A program made the position numbers and the translations under genes. A stretch of 64,000 bases of DNA from Bacillus ndiopicus. Its GTDB lineage: Bacteria; Bacillota; Bacilli; Bacillales_A; Planococcaceae. Of this stretch, positions 9,030-16,238 are shown piece by piece. Position 1 is the stretch's first letter. The number at the start of each line of letters is the position of its first letter. Where the stretch lies: NCBI RefSeq assembly GCF_000612805.1, contig NZ_HG964403.1, positions 496,001-560,000 on the forward strand. The letters run 5' to 3'. The notes under the pieces are model-generated. The model searched no databases. It was not told the DNA's origin and worked only from the letters and a program-made list of their open reading frames with translations.

Positions 9030-10151
9030 ATGATTCCTTTTAACAAACCACCTGTAATTGGAAGGGAAATAGAGTATATACAAGATGCTATAGAAAATGG
9101 TCATCTTTGTGGTGATGGAAAGTATACGAGGCTATGTCATGAATGGCTAGAAAAAAATACAGGAGCAAAGAAAGCTTTATTAACAACGAGCTGTACACAC
9201 GCGTTAGAGATGACAGCTTTATTATTAAATATTCAACCTGGCGATGAAGTGATTATGCCTTCTTATACATTTGTATCTACCGCTAATGCTTTTGTATTAC
9301 GGGGAGCAAAAATAATATTTGTTGATATTAGGCCAGATACTATGAATATTGATGAAACAAAAATTGAAGCTGCTATTACTAGTAAAACTAAAGTAATCGT
9401 TCCAGTTCACTATGCAGGCGTTGCATGTGAAATGGATACTATAATGGAAATAGCTGATCGTTATAATTTATTTGTCGTAGAAGATGCTGCCCAAGGTTTA
9501 ATGGCAAAATACAAAGGGAAAATGTTGGGAACAATCGGACATTTAGGAACGTATAGCTTCCACGAGACAAAGAACTTTGTTTCGGGAGAAGGAGGAGCAC
9601 TTTTAATAAATGATAAGAGATTTATTGAACGTGCAGAAATTATTCGAGAAAAAGGGACGAACCGTTCGCAGTTTTTCCGAGGGCAAGTAGATAAATATAG
9701 TTGGCAAGATGTTGGATCTTCTTATTTGCCAAATGAACTAACTGCAGCGTATTTGTTTGCACAATTTGAGAATATTCAAATGTTACATAAAGAACGTCTG
9801 GAAATTTGGACTAGTTATTATGAGGAATTAAAGAATATAAAACAATTTGAATTACCTTTTATTCCAAATGAATGCGAACATAATGGGCATATTTTTTACC
9901 TTAAAGTAAGAGATTTGGAAGAAAGAACAAAATTGATGAACTATCTAAAACAAAATGAGATTCAAAGTACGTTTCATTATGTCCCATTACATTCAGCAAA
10001 TGCTGGTTTGAAATATGGAATATTTAGAGGAGAAGATAATTTTACAAGTTCTGAAAGCGAAAGGTTAGTAAGGCTTCCTTTATATTTTGGTTTAAGTGAA
10101 TTTAAAAATATTATAAAAGTATTGGAGAAATACTCAAATGAGAACCAATAA
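9030..10151 (+). CDS. DegT/DnrJ/EryC1/StrS sugar aminotransferase, WecE/RffA-like
   Basis: 373-residue PLP-dependent aminotransferase converting a 4-keto-6-deoxy nucleotide sugar to a 4-amino sugar. The sequence starts IPFNKPPVIGREIEYI and continues GHLCGDGKYT, close to WecE/RffA, which makes dTDP-4-amino-4,6-dideoxygalactose. VVEDAAQG carries the PLP Asp and YSFHETKN carries the Schiff-base Lys. ATG 9030 follows AAGAAGG. The gene overlaps the next by 14 bases. Activity on dTDP-4-keto-6-deoxyglucose fits the upstream rmlA but needs an rmlB from elsewhere. Confidence 0.92.
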   Translation: MIPFNKPPVIGREIEYIQDAIENGHLCGDGKYTRLCHEWLEKNTGAKKALLTTSCTHALEMTALLLNIQPGDEVIMPSYTFVSTANAFVLRGAKIIFVDIRPDTMNIDETKIEAAITSKTKVIVPVHYAGVACEMDTIMEIADRYNLFVVEDAAQGLMAKYKGKMLGTIGHLGTYSFHETKNFVSGEGGALLINDKRFIERAEIIREKGTNRSQFFRGQVDKYSWQDVGSSYLPNELTAAYLFAQFENIQMLHKERLEIWTSYYEELKNIKQFELPFIPNECEHNGHIFYLKVRDLEERTKLMNYLKQNEIQSTFHYVPLHSANAGLKYGIFRGEDNFTSSESERLVRLPLYFGLSEFKNIIKVLEKYSNENQ

Positions 10152-10872
10152 TATGGATTTAAATAAATTTTCACAAGCATATGACAATGATTTTCCTTAT
10201 GCATTAGATAATGAGTTAATACTAAATTGGTATCCTAAAAGAGTAATTGAAAAAACCTCTATGGGAAAATCTTTGTTAGAACTAGGAATAGGGCACGGTT
10301 ATACATCGATTTCGTTTTCTAAACATTTTTCAAGACATGTAGTGATTGATGGATCTGAGGAAATAATATCTAAATTCAAACAAAATCATGATACAAGCCA
10401 GATTGAAATTATATATTCCTATTTTGAGGATTTTGAAACTACCGAAAAATTTGATGTAATTGTCATGGGATTTATTTTAGAGCATGTAGATAATCCAGAT
10501 ATGATATTAAATAAATTTAAAGAATTTTTAAAACCGAATGGAAAAGTATTCATTGCTGTACCTAATAGTGATTGCTTGAACAAAAGAATAGGACTAGAGG
10601 CGGGTCTTATTTCTGATATGAAGGAGTTAACTACAGCAGACTTAGCATTGGGACACCAAAGAATCTATGATGTGGATTCACTTAAAAATTTATGTGTAAA
10701 ATGTGGATTTATTATCAAATCTATTGAAGGAGTTTTTTTGAAGCCAATTACTACAAGCCAAATTAAAGAATTGAAACTTTCAGAAGAAATTTTAAATGCA
10801 ATGTTAGTAGTGGGAGTGAATTACCCAGAGCTTTCGGCAGCTATCTTAATGGAGATAAGTTTAAATAATTAA
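10138..10872 (+). CDS. Class I SAM-dependent methyltransferase
   Basis: 244 residues with a Rossmann methyltransferase core: LLELGIGHGYTSISF is motif I (the E/D-x-G-x-G SAM loop), VIDGSEEII is motif II, and FDVIVMGFILEHVDNPD is the post-motif typical of UbiE/Methyltransf_11-type enzymes. ATG 10138 lies inside the end of the aminotransferase gene with GGAG about 11 bases upstream. It probably O- or N-methylates the sugar or its acyl substituent. The exact target cannot be read from sequence. Confidence 0.85.
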   Translation: MRTNNMDLNKFSQAYDNDFPYALDNELILNWYPKRVIEKTSMGKSLLELGIGHGYTSISFSKHFSRHVVIDGSEEIISKFKQNHDTSQIEIIYSYFEDFETTEKFDVIVMGFILEHVDNPDMILNKFKEFLKPNGKVFIAVPNSDCLNKRIGLEAGLISDMKELTTADLALGHQRIYDVDSLKNLCVKCGFIIKSIEGVFLKPITTSQIKELKLSEEILNAMLVVGVNYPELSAAILMEISLNN

Positions 10873-10894
10873 TAGTAGGAAGTATAAGACACAT

Positions 10895-11758
10895 ATGAAT
10901 ATATTAGTAGTTGGTAATACCTCAATTGTTGGAAAAAGAGTTATTGAACAATTAAAAAAAAATACAAAATGTATAGTTTATGTTACTGGCAGGAATAAAA
11001 AAGCTGATATATTTTTTGATTTAGAAAATGAGCAGTTAGAGGATAATGTTAAAGGATATAATTTTGATGTAATTATTAATTGTGCAGCTAGTTTTGATGA
11101 TGACAGCATTAAAGGGTCTTTGAAAAATTTGAAAATTAACACTATGGGTGCTGTTAAAATAGTCGATTTAGCATTAAATACAAAATGTCGAAGAATAATA
11201 AATCTCTCAAGTATATCTATGTACTCAAATAAAGAAAATGAATACTATAATTCATATGGTATTTCTAAAAGTTTTGCAAGTGAATATTTTAAATTACTTT
11301 GTAAACAATATAATATTGATTTTTGTGAATTGCTTCCTAGTCAAATTTATGATGAAGCAGGTGAACAAAAAAAGCATCAGGGGCTACTATATTCTATCAT
11401 TGACCAAGTAAGTAAAAAAAGCGAAATTACTTTCTGGGGAAATCTTGATGTAAAACGTAATTACATATTTATTAAGGATTTAGTTAATATTATAGAAAAG
11501 GTAATATTCTCTGATATTACAGGCTCATACCCGTGCTGTTATATTAAAAGCTACACGCTTAGTGAAATTGTAAAAATTGCCTCAAAAGTTTTTGAACAAA
11601 AAATTCAATATACTTTTGATGCTAAGAAAGAAAGCTTGAAAACGATTTATATACCTGAAACAAGCTATGAATTATATGAACAAATTAATTATACACCACA
11701 AGTCGATTTAGAAAAGGGATTGAAGTTAATTAAAAAGACCTTATATGTAAAGGAATGA
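10895..11758 (+). CDS. NAD-dependent epimerase/dehydratase (SDR)
   Basis: 287-residue extended short-chain dehydrogenase. The N-terminus ILVVGNTSIVGKRVI is a Rossmann loop variant (GxxxxxG rather than strict GxxGxxG). INLSSISMYS supplies the catalytic Ser and YNSYGISKSFASE the YxxxK pair. NYIFIKDLVNII is the usual segment before the substrate-binding region. It may be a 4-ketoreductase or epimerase acting on the nucleotide sugar. It is short for a 4,6-dehydratase such as RmlB (about 340-350 aa), so I do not call it that. Confidence 0.82.
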   Translation: MNILVVGNTSIVGKRVIEQLKKNTKCIVYVTGRNKKADIFFDLENEQLEDNVKGYNFDVIINCAASFDDDSIKGSLKNLKINTMGAVKIVDLALNTKCRRIINLSSISMYSNKENEYYNSYGISKSFASEYFKLLCKQYNIDFCELLPSQIYDEAGEQKKHQGLLYSIIDQVSKKSEITFWGNLDVKRNYIFIKDLVNIIEKVIFSDITGSYPCCYIKSYTLSEIVKIASKVFEQKIQYTFDAKKESLKTIYIPETSYELYEQINYTPQVDLEKGLKLIKKTLYVKE

Positions 11759-11765
11759 CGACAGA

Positions 11766-12737
11766 TTGTATAAAATATTAGTTACAGGTGTTGGCGCAAT
11801 TATAGGCTATGGAATAATACAGTCTTTAAGACAATCGAAATATGATGTTACTATAATAGGCACTGATATATATGATGATGCAATTGGAAGAGAGTGGTGC
11901 GATATTTTTGAGCAAGGAGTACTTGCTAATTCTAAAGAATATCCACAATTTTTGAAGAATCTTATAATGAAATATGATATAGATTTAATCATTCCAGGCA
12001 TTGAACAGGATATCAATAGGATTGTTCGTGAGTATGATTACTTTAGTACATTAGATACTAAATTTGCAATAAACAATCGACAACTGATTGAAATCGCAAA
12101 TGATAAATGGTTAACGCATTTAATGTTAGTTAAAAATGGTTTTCCAGTAATACCTACCTACATAGATGGTGAATTTGATGAAGTGAAATTAGCTTTAGAT
12201 ATCCCAATGTTAATGAAGCCTAGGAATTCATACGCTTCTAAAGGGATACATCAAATTGATACTCCTGAAGATTTTAATTATTGGAAAAATAAATTAGAAA
12301 AAGAATTTATGGTCCAAAAAATTGTTGGGGATGCGGATTCAGAATATACTGTCGCAGCTTTTGGATTAGGTGATGGTACATGTTCACAAAAAATTTCATT
12401 AAAAAGAAAATTAGGTGCAGATGGAGCTACATCTAAAGCTAATGTAGTTATTAGTACCCAGTTAGATACAATAGTTGACCGATTAGTAGCAAGTTTCAAA
12501 CCAATTGGTCCTACTAATTTTCAATTTATATATCATAAAGGGGAATTTTTATTATTAGAGATTAACCCTAGAGTATCTTCATCTACTTCAATAAGAAATG
12601 CCTTTGGATATAATGAGGCAGAAATGTGTATTGATTATTACTTGAAAAATCAAATACCTAAAATAAGAGAAGTGAAAAGAGGCTCTGCTATTAGATACAT
12701 AAAGGAAAAAATTTATTATGATAGCGATTATATCTGA
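11766..12737 (+). CDS. ATP-grasp ligase (carbamoyl-phosphate-synthase-like)
   Basis: 323 residues. The N-terminal part has a Rossmann-like fold start (ILVTGVGAIIGYGIIQSL). The ATP-grasp fold follows with PMLMKPRNSYASKGIH (the ATP-binding Lys and flexible loop), FMVQKIVGDADSEYTV, and the metal site FLLLEINPRVSSSTS. Such enzymes form amide or ester bonds through an acyl phosphate. Next to a sugar aminotransferase and a WbqC protein, attaching an amino acid or acyl group to the 4-amino sugar is a reasonable hypothesis. TTG 11766 follows AAAGGA; the 3' end overlaps the next gene by 20 bases. Confidence 0.85.
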   Translation: MYKILVTGVGAIIGYGIIQSLRQSKYDVTIIGTDIYDDAIGREWCDIFEQGVLANSKEYPQFLKNLIMKYDIDLIIPGIEQDINRIVREYDYFSTLDTKFAINNRQLIEIANDKWLTHLMLVKNGFPVIPTYIDGEFDEVKLALDIPMLMKPRNSYASKGIHQIDTPEDFNYWKNKLEKEFMVQKIVGDADSEYTVAAFGLGDGTCSQKISLKRKLGADGATSKANVVISTQLDTIVDRLVASFKPIGPTNFQFIYHKGEFLLLEINPRVSSSTSIRNAFGYNEAEMCIDYYLKNQIPKIREVKRGSAIRYIKEKIYYDSDYI

Positions 12738-13410
12738 TATTCATGGAAATTATGCTGCGTTAAAAGCTGTTTTGGAAGATATTGATGGAAGAGGTATAGA
12801 TAACATCATATGCTTAGGTGATACGGCAGGATATTACTGTATGATAAATGAGTGCATAGAAGAACTCAAAGAAAGAAATATTTACTCACTTCAAGGAAAT
12901 CACGATTATTACTTAATAAGTGGACAAAGATGTTTAAGATCAAATTCAGCTAATAAATGTCTTGAATTTCAACATACTGTCTTGACATCTTCCAATAAAA
13001 AATGGTTAGAAGATTTAACTTCTAGCTCACTAGTTTTTAACAATATGAATTTTGTACATGGTGGCTGGAACGATAACCTAGATGAGTACATATATAGTAT
13101 CTCGACTGACTATTTTGAAACAATAAAAGGCAGATATTTTTTTTCAGGACATACGCATGTCCCTATAATTTATGATATGGGAAATAAACTATACTGTAAT
13201 CCAGGGGCGGTTGGGCAACCGCGGGATGGAAAATCGGCCGCATCATATGCAATCTTCAAAAATGGATTAGTAGAAAATATAAGAGTGGCCTATGATATTG
13301 ATTTGATTGCCTTTCATATGAAAAAAAATGGATTTGATAATTATTTTTTTGAAAACCTTTATTTAGGGCAGAGAATTGGTGGAGGAATATCTTCTACAGT
13401 TATTATGTGA
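12718..13410 (+). CDS. Metallophosphoesterase, YfcE/MJ0936-like
   Basis: 230 residues with all calcineurin-like phosphoesterase motifs: ISDIHGNYAAL (DxH), CLGDTAGYY (GD), LQGNHDYYL (GNHD), FVHGGW and FSGHTHVP (GHxH). These coordinate two metal ions. Such proteins hydrolyse phosphomonoesters, phosphodiesters or cyclic nucleotides. A copy inside a glycan island, sharing 20 bases with the ATP-grasp gene, probably acts on a phosphorylated intermediate of the pathway. The substrate is unknown. Confidence 0.87.
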   Translation: MIAIISDIHGNYAALKAVLEDIDGRGIDNIICLGDTAGYYCMINECIEELKERNIYSLQGNHDYYLISGQRCLRSNSANKCLEFQHTVLTSSNKKWLEDLTSSSLVFNNMNFVHGGWNDNLDEYIYSISTDYFETIKGRYFFSGHTHVPIIYDMGNKLYCNPGAVGQPRDGKSAASYAIFKNGLVENIRVAYDIDLIAFHMKKNGFDNYFFENLYLGQRIGGGISSTVIM

Positions 13411-13438
13411 TAATGAATTATTAGAAAGGGTTTTCTAA

Positions 13439-14137
13439 TTGAAAAAAGTAGCAATTTCACAATCAAATTATATTCCTTGGAAGGGATATTTTGATTTAAT
13501 ATCGACTGTAGATATATTTGTTATATATGATATTGTCCAGTATACAAAAGATGACTGGAGAAACAGAAATAAAATTATTACTTATAATGGTGTAAAATGG
13601 GTGACAATTCCTACGGAAAAAAAAGATTGTTTAAATAAAAAAATTAACGAGATTAAGATTTCCAAAAGAGATTGGTATGTTAATCATTTAAATCAAATAA
13701 AAGAGTCATACAGAAAAGCACCATTTTATGAAGAAGTGATAAATTGGCTTGAAAATATATACTTTGAATGTAAAGAATATATCTACCTATCACAAGTAAA
13801 TAAACATTTTATATTAGCGATTAACGAAGTTTTGGAAATTGTCACAAAAATTATTGATTCAGAGAATTTTGAAGTGGGAAACGAGAGAAATCAAAGATTA
13901 ATAGATATTTGTTTAGCATTAGATGCAACAAATTATGTATCAGGTCCGGCGGCAAAGAAATATTTAGATGAATATTTATTCAATAGCAATGGGTTAGTTG
14001 TTGAATGGATGAATTATGAAGGGTATCCTAAATATCCACAGTTGTCCGATGCTTTTGAGCCAGCAGTTAGTATTATAGACTTGCTGTTTAATGTTGGATT
14101 AAAAGAAGCGAAATTTTATATTAAAAAGGCTTTTTAA
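13439..14137 (+). CDS. WbqC-family protein
   Basis: 232 residues. The N-terminus VAISQSNYIPWKGYFDLI and the block VIYDIVQYTKDDWRNRN are typical of the WbqC-like family; FVSGPAAKKY-like (here YVSGPAAKKYLDEYLF) and YPKYPQL segments follow. The family is named from an O-antigen cluster whose repeat carries a 4-(N-acetylglycyl)amino-4,6-dideoxy sugar (from memory), and it has been linked to amide decoration of amino sugars. That fits the upstream 4-aminotransferase and ATP-grasp genes. I know of no firm biochemical assignment. TTG 13439 follows GAAAGGG. Confidence 0.85.
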   Translation: MKKVAISQSNYIPWKGYFDLISTVDIFVIYDIVQYTKDDWRNRNKIITYNGVKWVTIPTEKKDCLNKKINEIKISKRDWYVNHLNQIKESYRKAPFYEEVINWLENIYFECKEYIYLSQVNKHFILAINEVLEIVTKIIDSENFEVGNERNQRLIDICLALDATNYVSGPAAKKYLDEYLFNSNGLVVEWMNYEGYPKYPQLSDAFEPAVSIIDLLFNVGLKEAKFYIKKAF

Positions 14138-14185
14138 TAAATGATTTTCATTTTTTTATAATACTAAAAAATGTGAGGTTAATAA

Positions 14186-15163
14186 ATGAAAATTTTAGTG
14201 ACTGGTGCTGGAGGTTACATAGGAACTGTATTAGTTCCTAAGCTTATAGAAAATGGACATGAAGTAGTTGCTGTAGATTACTATTATTTTGGGGAAGAGA
14301 AATTAGATTTGCATGAAAAACTTACAAAAGTAAAGTTAGATGTTCGACATTTTGATGTTAATCTTCTTCAAGGAGTAGATGTTGTTATTGATTTAGTAGC
14401 GATATCGAATGATCCGAGTGGAGAGGCATTTAAAGAAATAACTTACGAAGTCAATTATAGAGCACGTGTAAAAATTGCGGAGTATTCCCGAAAATTAGGA
14501 GTGAGTCGTTATATTTTGCCTTCATCTTGTAGTATTTATGGTTTTCACGAGGACGAAATATTACTAGATGAAAATTCTCCAATAAATCCACTGACGACCT
14601 ACGCAAAAGCGAACCGTATGGCAGAGCAAGAAATTTTAGAGTTAGCAAGTGAAGATTTTTGTGTAACAATAATGCGACAGGCAACTATTTATGGGGTTTC
14701 CAAAAGGATGCGATTCGATTTAGCGGTAAATGCGATGGTTTATGAAATTTGGAAAAATGGTAAACTCCCGTTAATGCGAGATGGAAAACAGTGGCGGCCA
14801 TTTTTACATATTGAAGATACAACTGATTGTATGATGTATTTAATGAATACTGAAAAACAGAAGATAAATGGGGAAATTTTTAATATTGGATCAAATGAAG
14901 AGAATTATCAGATTATTGAAGTGGCGAATGTAATAAAAAATACTGTTAATCCTGAAAGTATCATTGAATGGTATGGTGATCCAGATCATCGTTCTTACAA
15001 AGTCGATTTTTCAAAAATAAAAAGAATGATAGGATGGGCTCCCAAAAGAACAATTGCTACTGGTGCGAAAGAAATCTTAGAAAAATTGGAAAAGAACGAA
15101 ATAAATAAAACGGAAGATACTATAACATTAAATTGGTACAAAAAAATAGGTATAGATATCTAA
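14186..15163 (+). CDS. NAD-dependent nucleotide-sugar epimerase/dehydratase (SDR)
   Basis: 325-residue extended SDR. ILVTGAGGYIGTVLV is the GxxGxxG cofactor loop, LPSSCSIYG carries the catalytic Ser, and WRPFLHIEDT is the conserved substrate-domain block. The catalytic Tyr segment reads TTYAKANRMAEQE, so the position of the Lys in YxxxK is Asn; this may be a subfamily trait. The MRFDLAVNAM stretch is shared, as I recall, by a particular group of polysaccharide-cluster epimerases. ATG 14186 follows a GTGAGG-type site. It is the last gene of the island and is followed by a terminator. The reaction is unassigned. Confidence 0.85.
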   Translation: MKILVTGAGGYIGTVLVPKLIENGHEVVAVDYYYFGEEKLDLHEKLTKVKLDVRHFDVNLLQGVDVVIDLVAISNDPSGEAFKEITYEVNYRARVKIAEYSRKLGVSRYILPSSCSIYGFHEDEILLDENSPINPLTTYAKANRMAEQEILELASEDFCVTIMRQATIYGVSKRMRFDLAVNAMVYEIWKNGKLPLMRDGKQWRPFLHIEDTTDCMMYLMNTEKQKINGEIFNIGSNEENYQIIEVANVIKNTVNPESIIEWYGDPDHRSYKVDFSKIKRMIGWAPKRTIATGAKEILEKLEKNEINKTEDTITLNWYKKIGIDI

Positions 15164-15240
15164 TCAAACTATTAAATGCTTATTTATATTTGATTACTTA
15201 AAATAACAAGTATAATTTTAGGATGTATATATGGGATAAA

Positions 15241-15274
15241 AGCCAATTCGTAATGCTGCGAATTGGTTTTTCAT
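15241..15274 (+). terminator. Intrinsic terminator ending the sugar island
   Basis: AGCCAATTCG pairs with CGAATTGGTT across the loop TAATGCTG, followed by a T run. It is placed ~80 bases after the SDR stop. Confidence 0.8.
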
Positions 15275-15682
15275 TTATATTGAAGCTGAATTATATATCA
15301 ATGTAGGGACTGAGGGGAAGGGTACATTAAAAGGTATAAATTTAATTAATGATGAAGCGATATTAATAATATTTTCAAGAGTTTATATGTAGCGGTAAAG
15401 CATATGAAGATACATGTTGTGCGGGCTGGAAAATCACAATTAGTAAAGAAATGCATTAGAAATATCAAAAAACAAAAAGAAGCCTTATTCGAAAGAGATT
15501 AAAGAGGTACACCAAGCGTAATAAAAAGCAAAATGATGAAAGAATTAAGCCCAATTTATTTTGAATGATTAAAAACAATGTTAAATGATGCTAGAAGATG
15601 GACTTTGAGGCATTCACAAGGAGCCAGATGAGGTGGTAGACTAGTTTCTTTCTGGTGAAATAATAGCTGAATCAGAATATCA
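15275..15682 (+). other. Gene-free stretch with possible decayed coding fragments
   Basis: No intact ORF of interest. A short frame at 15404 reads MKIHVVRAGKSQLVKK, which loosely recalls the start of LysM spore-coat proteins but is broken after ~30 codons. A second fragment near 15605-15700 has codon-like character. I cannot assign either with confidence. Confidence 0.3.
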
Positions 15683-15712
15683 AATAGTAATATTAAGATA
15701 TTACTATTTTTT
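15683..15712 (+). terminator. Intrinsic terminator upstream of flaG
   Basis: AATAGTAATA pairs with a TATTACTATT arm around a 5-6 nt loop and is followed by T7. It insulates the flagellar operon from upstream transcription. Confidence 0.75.
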
Positions 15713-15751
15713 TACTGAAATTTAAACTTTAACAACGTTTCATAAAAAAAC

Positions 15752-15778
15752 TGAAATTCTCATTTTTTCAACCGATAA
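15752..15778 (+). promoter_or_regulatory. SigD-type flagellar promoter
   Basis: TGAA, a 15-base spacer and ACCGATAA match the SigD consensus TAAA-N15-GCCGATAT at most positions, including the invariant CCGAT core. It lies 43 bases before the flaG start, and flaG-fliD-fliS operons are late, SigD-dependent flagellar genes in Bacillus. Confidence 0.75.
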
Positions 15779-15821
15779 GAGTAGTAAGGATATCTGTATT
15801 AGATTCAAGGAGGATGAAAAT

Positions 15822-16211
15822 ATGCGTATTACAGGGAATGCAGATACAAGTGCAGTTGCTCTTAATAAATCAATAGCTTCAAGTACACCAAAAGTAGAAG
15901 ATGTAGCAAAGCAAGGAAGCGAAGCTACAATGCACAAGAATGTACTTAATATTGAGCAAGTCCAACAGCCAAGTACTGATGAAGAGATAAAAGTAAAAGT
16001 GCAAGAAGCAGTTGAAACAATGAATAAAATGCTAGAGATTCATAATAATGCTGCTAAGTTCATGTATCATGATGGTTTAGATCGCTATTATATAACCGTA
16101 GTAGACCGAGACACGGAGGAAGTAATAAAAGAAATTCCGCCGAAGAAGCTTTTGGATGCTTTTTATGAAATGCAAAAGTTGTTCGGTATGATTGTAGATA
16201 AGAGAATATAA
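15822..16211 (+). CDS. flaG: Flagellar protein FlaG
   Basis: 129 residues. The C-terminal half has the FlaG core: MNKMLEIHNNAAKFMYHDGL, then YYITVVDRDTEEVIKEIPPK and LDAFYEMQKLFGMIVDKRI. The N-terminal ~45 residues are variable, as is usual. FlaG influences filament length in several bacteria. ATG 15822 has AAGGAGG at an ideal distance and the gene follows a SigD-type promoter. It is the first gene of flaG-fliD-fliT-fliS. Confidence 0.93.
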   Translation: MRITGNADTSAVALNKSIASSTPKVEDVAKQGSEATMHKNVLNIEQVQQPSTDEEIKVKVQEAVETMNKMLEIHNNAAKFMYHDGLDRYYITVVDRDTEEVIKEIPPKKLLDAFYEMQKLFGMIVDKRI

Positions 16212-16238
16212 TAGAACGAGAATATGGAGGAATAAATT

